NCBI RefSeq assembly: GCF_000772105.1 | Contig: NZ_CP009355.1 | Coordinates: forward strand, 1,364,001-1,428,000 | Source of the DNA: Vibrio tubiashii ATCC 19109 | GTDB lineage: Bacteria > Pseudomonadota > Gammaproteobacteria > Enterobacterales > Vibrionaceae | Direction of reading: 5' to 3' | DNA: 64,000 nt | In this document: positions 46,068 to 54,617 of the stretch, piece by piece | Layout: each line of letters begins with the position of its first letter | How positions within the stretch are numbered: position 1 is the first letter of the stretch | The notes under the pieces: generated by a model | What the model was told of the DNA's origin: nothing | Databases searched by the model: none | What the model saw: only the letters and a program-made list of their open reading frames with translations | Translations under genes and position numbers: made by a program

Positions 46068-46301
46068 TTATGCGATTTTCACATCTGAAAAAGTTTCTTG
46101 CGAGGTAATCACTTCAGACTGGCTGTTACAAACTCGGCAAAAAGCCTGTTTTTCCATTTTGACATAGTGCGCACCTTGGAACAGAGTCGAGAAGAAACAC
46201 GCCATACTTTTTACTACCGAATCATGTTGAACTTCGCAACGTTTCATCACGATCTTATGTGCTGTGCTTTTTCCGCAGCAGTGGCAGTGCATATGTGGCA
46301 T
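46068..46301 (-). CDS. Small Cys/His-rich zinc-binding-like protein
   Basis: A 77-residue protein starting HMHCHCCGK, with Cys6-x2-Cys9 and Cys55-x2-Cys58 forming a likely zinc ribbon. GGAGAG 6 bases before ATG argues that it is a real gene. No named family recognised. Related small proteins occur beside AsnC regulators in vibrios by general impression only. Possible metal buffer or regulatory partner. Confidence 0.7.
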   Translation of the reverse strand: MPHMHCHCCGKSTAHKIVMKRCEVQHDSVVKSMACFFSTLFQGAHYVKMEKQAFCRVCNSQSEVITSQETFSDVKIA

Positions 46302-46440
46302 TTTCTTCTCTCCTTAAAAAGTTCGCGCTATTGATAATCGACACATTGTGGAAGCGAGAGTTCATTTAATTCAAACATTAGTTTAGAAAACGTGAGGTAA
46401 GTTCAATAAATAGCCAGATTAACTGCTTCTATACGAAAAA

Positions 46441-46459
46441 AGCCCCGAACTTCGGGGCT
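46441..46459 (-). terminator. putP terminator
   Basis: AGCCCCG (46441-46447) pairs with CGGGGCT (46453-46459). On the minus strand TTTTTTCG follows. It ends the putA-putP transcript. Confidence 0.85.
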
Positions 46460-46480
46460 TTTTACTAAAACATTCGCGAA

Positions 46481-47968
46481 CTAGTCAAGTTCAGTCAGCT
46501 GCTTCTTAAACTTAGCGTGCTGTGCTTTCACCGACTCTTCTGGCTCACCTGTCATTAGGCTAATAGCGATAATCGCGATAGCAGAGAAGATGATTCCCGG
46601 TACGATTTCGTACACATCGAACCAACCACCTGATAGCTGTTTCCATACTACGATGGTAATACCACCAACAAGAATACCTGCTAGAGCACCATTGCGGTTC
46701 ATGCGTTCCCAGTACAAGCTAAGTACAAGAGCAGGACCAAACGCAGCACCAAAACCAGCCCACGCGTAAGAAACCAGACCAAGTACAGAGCTGTCAGGTG
46801 TCATAGCAAGAACAAGTGCTACAACCGAGATACCGATAACGGCAACACGGCCAACCATGACGATCTCTTCAGAGCTCGCATCTTTCTTAAATACTTGCTT
46901 GTAGAAGTCTTCCGCTAGAGCAGACGACGAAACCAGTAGTTGTGAATCTGCGGTACTCATTACAGCCGCCAGAATCGCAGCAAGTAAGATACCGGCAATC
47001 ACTGGGTGGAATAGCGAGTTAACCAGCAACATGAAGATTTTCTCGCCGTCATCAACGCTCACACCAGAGTTAGTGACATACACAAGACCAACTAGACCAA
47101 CGAGCATTGCACCGACCATAGATAGCGCGGTCCAAATTACTGCAATTCGGCGTGCAGTTGTTAGATCTTTATTTGAGCGAGATGCTTTGAAACGCGCAAG
47201 GATATGAGGCTGACCAAAGTAACCTAAACCCCAAGCAACAAGCGAGATAATCGCAATTGCTGAAAGTGGCTCACCTTTTGAATCATCCCACAGTGTCAGC
47301 AGTTCAGGGTTGATCGCAGCTAAGTCATTACCTAGTTGACCAAAACCACCTTCCATCGCTGCAATCGGTACAATTAATAGCGCCGCTGCCATCAGTAGAC
47401 CTTGAACCAAGTCAGTCCAAGATACCGCAAGGAAACCACCAAATAGCGTGTAAGAAACAACACACACTGTACCGATGATAACTGCCGTTGTGTAATCTAA
47501 ACCAAATACTGTCTCAAACAATTTACCGCCAGCTACCAAGCCTGAGCTCGTGTAGAAAAGGAAGAATAAAAGAATGAAGAAAGCAGAAATTACCTGAATC
47601 AGTTTTGAATTATCGTTGAAACGACGAGATAGGAATTCTGGTAGTGTTAGCGCATCGGTCGTAATACTGTACGTACGTAGACGTTTTGCGTTAATTAGCC
47701 AGTTCAACCAAGTACCTACAAGTAGACCACCTGCTAGCCAGAACGCTTCGATACCCGCTGCATAAGCATAGCCTGGCAGACCAAGTAGAAGCCAACCACT
47801 CATATCAGAAGCACCTGCTGACAATGCCGCAGGCCAAGGGCCTAGTGAGCGGCCACCCAAGAAGTAATCGCTTGAGCTTTTCGTTCGCTGGTAAGCGATA
47901 ACACCAATGGCCAGCATTAGTATCAGATACGCAATAAACGTGGTTGTAATAGCAAAGCTATTTTCCAT
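46481..47968 (-). CDS. putP: Sodium/proline symporter PutP
   Basis: A 495-residue SSS-family transporter importing L-proline with Na+. About 13 membrane helices; the N-terminal GGRSLGPWPAALSAGASDMSGWLLLG block holds the Na+-site Asp and Ser region of PutP, and WGLGYFGQPHILARF is the family signature. Length near E. coli PutP (502). AGAGGA 7 bases before ATG. Last gene of put; a GC-rich hairpin lies between it and the ALDH-like stub. Confidence 0.95.
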   Translation of the reverse strand: MENSFAITTTFIAYLILMLAIGVIAYQRTKSSSDYFLGGRSLGPWPAALSAGASDMSGWLLLGLPGYAYAAGIEAFWLAGGLLVGTWLNWLINAKRLRTYSITTDALTLPEFLSRRFNDNSKLIQVISAFFILLFFLFYTSSGLVAGGKLFETVFGLDYTTAVIIGTVCVVSYTLFGGFLAVSWTDLVQGLLMAAALLIVPIAAMEGGFGQLGNDLAAINPELLTLWDDSKGEPLSAIAIISLVAWGLGYFGQPHILARFKASRSNKDLTTARRIAVIWTALSMVGAMLVGLVGLVYVTNSGVSVDDGEKIFMLLVNSLFHPVIAGILLAAILAAVMSTADSQLLVSSSALAEDFYKQVFKKDASSEEIVMVGRVAVIGISVVALVLAMTPDSSVLGLVSYAWAGFGAAFGPALVLSLYWERMNRNGALAGILVGGITIVVWKQLSGGWFDVYEIVPGIIFSAIAIIAISLMTGEPEESVKAQHAKFKKQLTELD

Positions 47969-48006
47969 GTGATTTGTCCTCTTTTAAAAGATCGCCTTCC
48001 CTGAAT

Positions 48007-48025
48007 GCCCCCGCTAAACGGGGGC
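48007..48025 (-). repeat. Hairpin in the put operon
   Basis: Arms GCCCCCG (48007-48013) and CGGGGGC (48019-48025), 5-base loop, no T-run. It could reduce or stabilise the message between the stub and putP. Confidence 0.5.
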
Positions 48026-48038
48026 AAATCAATGAAGA

Positions 48039-48737
48039 TTAGTGGGTTTCGCTTCCTAGTTCGAGCAAGGTCGCGTTACCACCCACTGCTGTTATATTTA
48101 TTGTTCTAGTGCGCTCAGTAATAAAACGAAGCGCTAGATGGGGATCGTGTGCCACCGATAGGCTCACAAAATCCGTTTCAGACGTCAGGCTTACAATCGC
48201 ACCTGAACGTTTGGCGAGTTGTCGGTTGATTGTCCTTTCAACCTCAGTGTTACCAACATAACCAATACTGCGTACATCCGATTCCAACAGTTGATGATAA
48301 GCATCAAGCGCAGCAAACTGTACTAGGTTAGTCGGCAACGAAGACTGCAGGTAAGCAGCTTCTAATGATTGACATAGCTCAGCATCATCACTGCATAAGA
48401 TGATGCTGTTACCCGCGATAAGTGCTGCGCTGATTTGCGCGACTACCGCTAGCTTTGCCTGCTCTCGTGTATCGTCCTGAATCACAAGAGCTACACCACG
48501 ACCTGCGGTGTACAATTCGTTGGTTTCACCTGTTGGACCAACCAATTGATGCGTCTCAGCAAGCAGTGCTGAAGCCTGTTCAATATGGTAAGAAACAACA
48601 GAAGCCAACTCAGGCTGAACTTGTTGTAAAGCCTGTTTAAAAGCGAGCAAACACTCACTCTTAGAATCAAAATTAGTTAAGTTCCAGTTTTCCCATGCAG
48701 AGAAAGCGTCAGAAAAACGAGTTACTTGATGAACCAT
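48039..48737 (-). CDS. ALDH-like stub in the proline operon
   Basis: A 232-residue protein whose centre (ALVIQDDTREQAKLAVVAQISAALIAGNSIILCSDDAE) matches the NAD-binding N-terminal part of aldehyde/P5C dehydrogenases. It ends before the catalytic Cys and Glu regions, so it is not an active dehydrogenase. It is not a remnant: AAGGAG precedes ATG and the frame is intact. It sits between putA and putP, all on one strand, and may modulate PutA or be an accessory substrate-channelling protein. Confidence 0.75.
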   Translation of the reverse strand: MVHQVTRFSDAFSAWENWNLTNFDSKSECLLAFKQALQQVQPELASVVSYHIEQASALLAETHQLVGPTGETNELYTAGRGVALVIQDDTREQAKLAVVAQISAALIAGNSIILCSDDAELCQSLEAAYLQSSLPTNLVQFAALDAYHQLLESDVRSIGYVGNTEVERTINRQLAKRSGAIVSLTSETDFVSLSVAHDPHLALRFITERTRTINITAVGGNATLLELGSETH

Positions 48738-48760
48738 GATTATTCTCCTTGCTCACTCAA

Positions 48761-51700
48761 TTAAGAAAATTGTGTTTGGGTAAAACGGTACAGGTAGTGT
48801 GGACCGCCAGCTTTAGGACCCGTGCCAGATAAACCTTGACCGCCAAACGGCTGAACACCAACCACAGCACCAACTTGATCTCGGTTGATGTAACAGTTAC
48901 CTACGCGAGCGTGCTTTTCGATCCAGCGATAGGTCGTTTCGTTACGACTGTGAATGCCCATCGTCAAACCAAATCCAGTGGTATTGATCTTGTCAACAAT
49001 CTGGTGCAACTCACTCGCTTTAAAACGAACGATGTGCAAGATAGGTCCAAACTGCTCTTCTTCAAGACAAGAGATATCACCAATTTCAAAAGCAGTAGGA
49101 GCAACAAAGTCTCCGTGTTCATGCTCTTCAGACAACGCAAGCTGAGCGACTTTCTTTTCACTGCTGCTCATTCGCTCAATGTGCTGAAGCAGTTTCGTTT
49201 TAGCCGTCTGATCGATAACTGGACCAACATCAGTAGAATGAAGATAAGGCTTGCCTACGCTCAATTCCTGCATCGCACCTTGAATAAGGGCAACGATACG
49301 ATCAGCGATATCTTCCTGAACATAGAGAACGCGCAGTGCACTACAGCGCTGACCCGCGGAAGCGAAAGCAGAACGAATAACATCACGAACCACTTGCTCT
49401 GGTAGCGCAGTACTATCAACGATCATCGCATTTTGACCACCAGTTTCAGCGATAAATGGCACTGGCGCTGCATCACGTTCGGCCAAGGTTTGGTTAATTC
49501 GCTGTGCGGTTGCGGTTGAGCCTGTAAACGCGACACCTGCAATTGCAGAGTGCGAGGTCAATGCTGAGCCAATTTCTGCGCCACGGCCAGGAAGTAGTTG
49601 GATTGTGCCTGCCGGGAAACCTGCATCTAGCATAAGTTCTACAGCGCGAGCTGCGATTAAACTGGTTTGCTCCGCAGGCTTAGCAACAACCGTGTTTCCA
49701 GAAACAAGAGCAGCGGTCACTTGTCCAAGGAAAATCGCCAACGGGAAGTTCCAAGGGCTAATACAAACAAAGACACCACGTCCTTGACGAGTAACAACGC
49801 GACTTTGACCATCAAAGCCTTTCACTGCCAGTTCGCCAAGTGCATCGACTTGTTTAGCGTAGTAACGACAGAAGTCTACCGCTTCACGAACTTCATCAAT
49901 GCTGTCATGAATCGTCTTACCTGCCTCTTGATGACAGATAGCAACCAGTTCTGCTAAGTGCTCTTCAAGTAAGTCGGCTAAAGTATCCAGTTTTTCAGCA
50001 CGTTGAGATTTTGGACTCGATTGCCATGCACTAAATGCTTGCTCTGCACCTTCAATGGCAGCGGAAACATGATCAAGGGTAGCAAAAGCCACCTGACCGA
50101 CATGGATACGTCTGTCGTAAGGCGCCGTTACCAATTCTGTGTTGATGTTTTCCTTGATCATGCTTTCGGCAAAGAACTCGCCATTAATGATCGGCCCAGC
50201 CGTCCAGTTTTTGTTCAAGAAGCTTTCCACTTCATGCTCAAACGGCTTCGCTTCACTTTCAATATCAACGTTGATGCCAAGTGAGTTCTTGCGCTCAGGG
50301 AACACGTCAGTTGGCAGTGGGATACTGGCATTGTTTAGCGTTTCAAACGCATTTAGCATATCAACTGGATGCTGGGTCAACGTCTCTACAGGACAGCGTG
50401 CATCGACCAATCGATGTACGAAAGAGCTGTTAGCGCCGTTTTCTAGTAATCGACGTACCAGGTAAGGAAGCAGGTCTTTATGGCTACCAACTGGCGCATA
50501 AATACGAACTGACTGTTGGTAAGCTTCCATCGCGTGGTTGTACAGGGAATCCCCCATACCGTGCAGACGTTGGAATTCAAAATCTTTGTGTTCTGCCATG
50601 ACCGCAATTGAAGTCACAGTCTGAGCATTGTGGCTAGCAAACTGTGGGAAGATATTACCGCGAACATTGTCGCTCAGTAGGAAGCGCGCGCAGGCTAGAT
50701 ATGCTACGTCTGTCGCTTCTTTACGAGTATAAACTGGATAGTTAGTGTAACCCGCTTGTTGTGACCACTTGATTTCACTGTCCCAGTAGGCACCTTTTAC
50801 AAGGCGAAGTGGAATCAGGTCACCCTGTTCTTTTGCTAGACCATTGATCCAAACTAGAACAGGCAAAGCACGTTTCGAGTAGGCTTGAATCACCAGGCCA
50901 AACTTACCCCAGCCTTTAACTAGTTCGCTGCGATACACTTTTTCAAACAGTTTTAGAGAAAGCTCAAGTCGGTCAGCTTCTTCTGCATCAATGGTAATTG
51001 CAACATCAAGCTCAACCGCACGGCGAAGTAACTGCTGCAGCGTGTCATAGAGCTCAGTCAGTACGCGCTCTTCATTGGCAACTTCGTAACGTGGATGAAG
51101 TGCAGATAGCTTGATCGAAACCGATGGCGCTGGGCTAGTATCCAATCCGTAATTGTCACGCCCTACGGCTTCAATCGCCATGAGGTAATCTTTAAAGTAC
51201 TTGTTAGCGTCAGCGGTTGTTAGTGCCGCTTCACCTAGCATGTCATAAGAATAGGTGAAGCCTTTGTCGCGCATTGGGCGACCATTTTTTTGCGCTTCCG
51301 CAATGCTGCGTCCAAGTACAAATTGGTGCCCCATCACTTTCATTGCCTGGTGCATCGCTTTACGGATCACAGGCTCAGACATTTTATTCACTAGACGGTT
51401 AACCGCACTCACTGGGCTCTGAGATTCGTTTTCAGAGAGACCAACAACTTTGCCTGTCAACATTAATCCCCATGTCGAGGCGTTAACAAACACAGAGTCT
51501 GAATTCTTAAGATGAGATTTCCAATCCGCAACAGTCAATTTGTCTCGAATCAGTGCGTCAGCCGTTGCTGAATCTGGGATACGCATCAACGCTTCTGCCA
51601 AACACATCAGCAAGATACCTTCTTGCGTATCAAGGCTGTATTCAAGCAGTAGAGCATCGATCATCTGAATCGACTTTTTATCCGCTCGTATCGCTTCAAT

Positions 51701-51880
51701 AAGTTGGGTCGTCTTGGCCGCAATTTGTTCTTTTTCGCCATCGCTTGGCATTGCTAATGGCAACAATTGATTAAGCCATTGTGATTCATCCACCATGTAT
51801 AGTGGAGAGATCAACGACCAAAGCTTGTTAAGCGGTTGCTCAACAAACTCAGCATTTAACACGTCAGTCGCTGTAAACAT
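48761..51880 (-). CDS. putA: Bifunctional proline dehydrogenase/P5C dehydrogenase PutA
   Basis: A 1039-residue bifunctional enzyme oxidising proline to P5C (FAD) and then to glutamate (NAD+). The PRODH barrel (about residues 80-490) contains VKGAYWDSEIKW and RLHGMGDSLYNHA. The P5CDH domain (from ~530) has ETGGQNAMIVDSTALPEQV with the Glu and FASAGQRCSALRVLY with the nucleophilic Cys. At 1039 residues it lacks the N-terminal ribbon-helix-helix of trifunctional PutA (1320 in E. coli), so it cannot repress itself. GAGGA 6 bases before ATG. Regulated probably by the AraC protein just upstream. Confidence 0.96.
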   Translation of the reverse strand: MFTATDVLNAEFVEQPLNKLWSLISPLYMVDESQWLNQLLPLAMPSDGEKEQIAAKTTQLIEAIRADKKSIQMIDALLLEYSLDTQEGILLMCLAEALMRIPDSATADALIRDKLTVADWKSHLKNSDSVFVNASTWGLMLTGKVVGLSENESQSPVSAVNRLVNKMSEPVIRKAMHQAMKVMGHQFVLGRSIAEAQKNGRPMRDKGFTYSYDMLGEAALTTADANKYFKDYLMAIEAVGRDNYGLDTSPAPSVSIKLSALHPRYEVANEERVLTELYDTLQQLLRRAVELDVAITIDAEEADRLELSLKLFEKVYRSELVKGWGKFGLVIQAYSKRALPVLVWINGLAKEQGDLIPLRLVKGAYWDSEIKWSQQAGYTNYPVYTRKEATDVAYLACARFLLSDNVRGNIFPQFASHNAQTVTSIAVMAEHKDFEFQRLHGMGDSLYNHAMEAYQQSVRIYAPVGSHKDLLPYLVRRLLENGANSSFVHRLVDARCPVETLTQHPVDMLNAFETLNNASIPLPTDVFPERKNSLGINVDIESEAKPFEHEVESFLNKNWTAGPIINGEFFAESMIKENINTELVTAPYDRRIHVGQVAFATLDHVSAAIEGAEQAFSAWQSSPKSQRAEKLDTLADLLEEHLAELVAICHQEAGKTIHDSIDEVREAVDFCRYYAKQVDALGELAVKGFDGQSRVVTRQGRGVFVCISPWNFPLAIFLGQVTAALVSGNTVVAKPAEQTSLIAARAVELMLDAGFPAGTIQLLPGRGAEIGSALTSHSAIAGVAFTGSTATAQRINQTLAERDAAPVPFIAETGGQNAMIVDSTALPEQVVRDVIRSAFASAGQRCSALRVLYVQEDIADRIVALIQGAMQELSVGKPYLHSTDVGPVIDQTAKTKLLQHIERMSSSEKKVAQLALSEEHEHGDFVAPTAFEIGDISCLEEEQFGPILHIVRFKASELHQIVDKINTTGFGLTMGIHSRNETTYRWIEKHARVGNCYINRDQVGAVVGVQPFGGQGLSGTGPKAGGPHYLYRFTQTQFS

Positions 51881-51967
51881 GCGTTTTCCTCAATCTCACA
51901 CCTGAAATCAGTTCAGGTTTCCTACAATGGCTTGCAGTGTATTTTGAGCCCGAGAAGATTACTTGTC

Positions 51968-52000
51968 AAAAACTCCGAGTTTTTTGCTAAAAACTCTGAT
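51968..52000. promoter_or_regulatory. Direct repeats in the putA promoter, candidate AraC-type sites
   Basis: AAAAACTCCGAG (51968-51979) and AAAAACTCTGAT (51989-52000) are 21 bp apart, i.e. two DNA turns, as for AraC half-sites. They lie ~90-120 bp from putA. A TCACA half-site for CRP occurs at 52023-52027. Ownership by the neighbouring regulator is inferred. Confidence 0.5.
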
Positions 52001-52067
52001 TATTAACAAAACAAATACAGAGTCACATGCAAATAAGCAAAATAATATATGGTTAAAGTTATCTTCT

Positions 52068-52883
52068 TTAACCAAATTGTTTCTTGTACAGAGACGGCGA
52101 CATGCCTTGTAGGCGAGAAAAGGTGTGTGTGAAGGCACTTTGGCCGGAGAATCCGGTAAATTCGGCCACTTGACCTAAAGTGAGATGACCTTGCTCTATC
52201 AACTGCTTAGCCATATCAATGCGTTTGCCCAATACGTATTGATGGGGAGTGATGCCCATTTGCTCTTTAAACAACGAGTGAAACTGGCTCTCTCCAAGGA
52301 ACACACTGCCAGCAAGCTGCGTGACGGAGATTTTTTGACTTAGATGTTGCTCGATATAACGATCGATCGCCTCTAAATCAAAACGCGAATCTCGTCGAAT
52401 ACTAGTAAACGCTGACATGTGGCGCTGCAACAGCGCAACAACCGTATCGTTACAGGCTCGGCTTAGCAGAAGGTCATCTGGGCTAGACTGCATTTCCGCT
52501 ACCAGCATTTGAATCAACTTTTGAATCTGGCTGTCGAGCTGAAAGTAGGTATCCTTTTGATTCAGGTCGTTCAGCCTTTGTAACAACAAAGGATCATCGT
52601 CTTTAGGCAACGGCATATTGAGCACTAAGATATCCGATTGATCCAATACGCTACCAAAAGCATGACCCGTCCCAGAAGTCACCACACAGCCTTGACCGGG
52701 TCCCACCAAATTACCGTAGCCACTGACTTCGAACTCCGCTTTTCCTTTCAATCCAATCACCACTTGCGTGTAATTATGGTCATGACAATCCATATAAGAT
52801 GGCAAAGTGACCAATTGCGCAGGCAAAGGCGACAAATCTTTGGCAGCTGATGGTTTATTTTCTGACTTAAAGGGTGAAGACAT
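52068..52883 (-). CDS. AraC-family regulator of proline utilisation (PutR-like)
   Basis: A 271-residue regulator with a cupin N-terminal domain (DCHDHNYTQVVIGLKGKAEFEV) and two C-terminal HTHs (ISVTQLAGSVFLGESQFHSLFKEQMG and LTLGQVAEFTGFSGQSAFTHTFSRLQGMSP). Its stop lies 188 bp upstream of putA, same strand. In Vibrio vulnificus a PutR regulator together with CRP is reported to activate putAP, and this gene is in the right place; I judge it to be the same gene, not proven. Proline is the likely effector. Confidence 0.85.
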   Translation of the reverse strand: MSSPFKSENKPSAAKDLSPLPAQLVTLPSYMDCHDHNYTQVVIGLKGKAEFEVSGYGNLVGPGQGCVVTSGTGHAFGSVLDQSDILVLNMPLPKDDDPLLLQRLNDLNQKDTYFQLDSQIQKLIQMLVAEMQSSPDDLLLSRACNDTVVALLQRHMSAFTSIRRDSRFDLEAIDRYIEQHLSQKISVTQLAGSVFLGESQFHSLFKEQMGITPHQYVLGKRIDMAKQLIEQGHLTLGQVAEFTGFSGQSAFTHTFSRLQGMSPSLYKKQFG

Positions 52884-53378
52884 AGCGGTCCACTAGTGTA
52901 TTTGGTGGCGGAATGTTCATGGTATACCAAAAGTGATTCAACTCGAAATTCCTATTGATAATTTATCAAATAGGTTGCATTTTGCTCAGTAAGGCTCGTC
53001 TCTGACTCGGTTTCCAGTTGTTGAAAAAATCATCATCCAGCCTACTGGAAGAATGATCAAGTGCACATAAATTACGGCTTATGTCACTTCTATCCATTTT
53101 ACCTCTAATCGATCAAGATTCTTTACTTGCATATTTCTTCAATGCGCCCAAAATGGATTAGGTAATGGATAAGTTTATCTCGATTTATGATAAGCTTAGG
53201 TCAGACTCTCTAGAAATGGAGAGGAATAAATGGAAGAAATAGACCTTTGCAAGGCACCTTAGCAATGGACTGTCAAAAGTTTGTCTTTTTCCTATTTTAA
53301 GGTACATATCGATTCGAACATGTACTGGGTTTAAATATTTTACTTTGGTAATTTAAACGTTAATTGTTGCAGGGACTT
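52884..53378. other. Intergenic region upstream of the first PEGA protein
   Basis: 495 bp without a firmly supported gene. It holds a near-palindrome around 52951-52973 (CCTATT...AATAGG arms with one base offset). A very short ORF at 53230-53262 (11 codons with the stop) has SD GAGAGGA. I saw no further feature. Confidence 0.5.
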
Positions 53379-54476
53379 ATGATCATACGTCGCATCCCAG
53401 CGCTTTTGCTTGCGCTAAGCCCTCTTTGGGTTTCGACTTCGATTTTTGCAGATGAAAATGTACAGGCTGATCCTGTCGCTGAAATCGAGAGTAAATTAGA
53501 AAATAAAGAAGCGGAAATGGGTACTATGGCTACAGAGTTCGACTCTGAAGCTGAACGCCTCCAACAACTTCAGAATGATAAGAGTAAACTTAAGCGTAGT
53601 GAGCAAGAGCTCAACGCTAAGCGTAATCGAACCAAGTCGGCACTGGACAAACAGTATAACCGTCTTTTAGATGATCCAGACATCGACTTAGTTTCTTTCC
53701 AGAAGGCCTATCAGGACGCATGGTCTGAAGTGAAAGAAAACCAGTCTTCTCTGCTTGAGAACCAGCAAGCCATCACAGAAAGTGAAATGCGCCTTTCGCA
53801 AATTAAGCAGAAACAGGCACGACTCAACTCTGAGCTTTCTTACCTGCAAGAGCAAAAAGTGGAAGCACGTGTGAAGCGTATTGCCGCAGAGCTCCGTGAA
53901 AGCGATGTGCTAGAAACGAGTTTCAAAACGACCTGTTCTTCGACCATGACATTGGGCGAATGTACTAGCCAAGGCCAATACTTAACTAAGCAGAAAGCGG
54001 TGAAAGCGTTTAAAGCTAAGTTAATGGATCGATTAACTGAGTCGAACTTAGCCAAGCAAAATGCTAAAGGTGTTCAGCTAAACGTACATGTTCAGGAAAG
54101 CCAAATCATCCGTTCTGGTTTTGAAGGTAACAATAGTTACTTCACGCAAATGCAGTCTCAACTTCAAGCTCGACCAGAAGCTTCAGCGGCATGTAAGCTG
54201 CTCAATGTTTCTTCTCGCTACTGCTTGAAAGGCGAGCAAGCAGCAAAAACCAAAAAGAACGATAAGAACTGGGTAAACATAACCGTTCGTTCTGATCAGT
54301 ACGACGATGCAGTTGTTATCAACGGTATCAATTACGGTAGCACTCCAGTAGAAGTTGTTCTTCCACGTGGCCAGCACCAAGTAACCGTATCGAAAAGTGG
54401 GTACGAAACCTACAACCGCGAAATCAGTGTGAATGCGAATGACACGGTTTGGGTTAAGCTACGTCCGAGTGGATAA
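53379..54476 (+). CDS. Exported coiled-coil/PEGA protein 1
   Basis: A 365-residue periplasmic protein. Signal peptide of about 25 residues; coiled coil at ~35-165; a block shared with the next gene (DDPDIDLVSFQKAYQDAWSE). Two conserved Cys pairs lie at C186/C195 and C272/C282, and a C-terminal PEGA domain at ~298-365 (WVNITVRSDQ...INGINYGSTPVEVVLPRGQHQVTVSKSGY). PEGA domains bind surface or extracellular ligands; the function of this protein is unknown. ATG 53379 has AGGGA ~4 bases upstream; a longer reading from 53364 lacks support. It shares architecture with the next gene, 141 bp on, but lacks its C-terminal domain. Confidence 0.75.
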   Translation: MIIRRIPALLLALSPLWVSTSIFADENVQADPVAEIESKLENKEAEMGTMATEFDSEAERLQQLQNDKSKLKRSEQELNAKRNRTKSALDKQYNRLLDDPDIDLVSFQKAYQDAWSEVKENQSSLLENQQAITESEMRLSQIKQKQARLNSELSYLQEQKVEARVKRIAAELRESDVLETSFKTTCSSTMTLGECTSQGQYLTKQKAVKAFKAKLMDRLTESNLAKQNAKGVQLNVHVQESQIIRSGFEGNNSYFTQMQSQLQARPEASAACKLLNVSSRYCLKGEQAAKTKKNDKNWVNITVRSDQYDDAVVINGINYGSTPVEVVLPRGQHQVTVSKSGYETYNREISVNANDTVWVKLRPSG

Positions 54477-54513
54477 CGCTTGAAATTCATGCTGAATTCA
54501 CAAGATTGAGCTA

Positions 54514-54573
54514 AAAACGCCATTTTGATCCTAAGTTATTAAAGGATAACTTAAGACAAAGTGGCGTTTTCGT
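54514..54573 (+). terminator. Long hairpin terminator between the PEGA genes
   Basis: AAAACGCCA (54514-54522) pairs with TGGCGTTTT (54562-54570), enclosing a second hairpin TAAGTTAT/ATAACTTA (54532-54539/54546-54553). TTTTCGTTT follows. It ends the first PEGA gene, so the second probably has its own promoter nearby or depends on readthrough. Confidence 0.65.
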
Positions 54574-54617
54574 TTAAAATAAGCCAATTAATCAATAATT
54601 AGATGTAGAAGAAAGAC

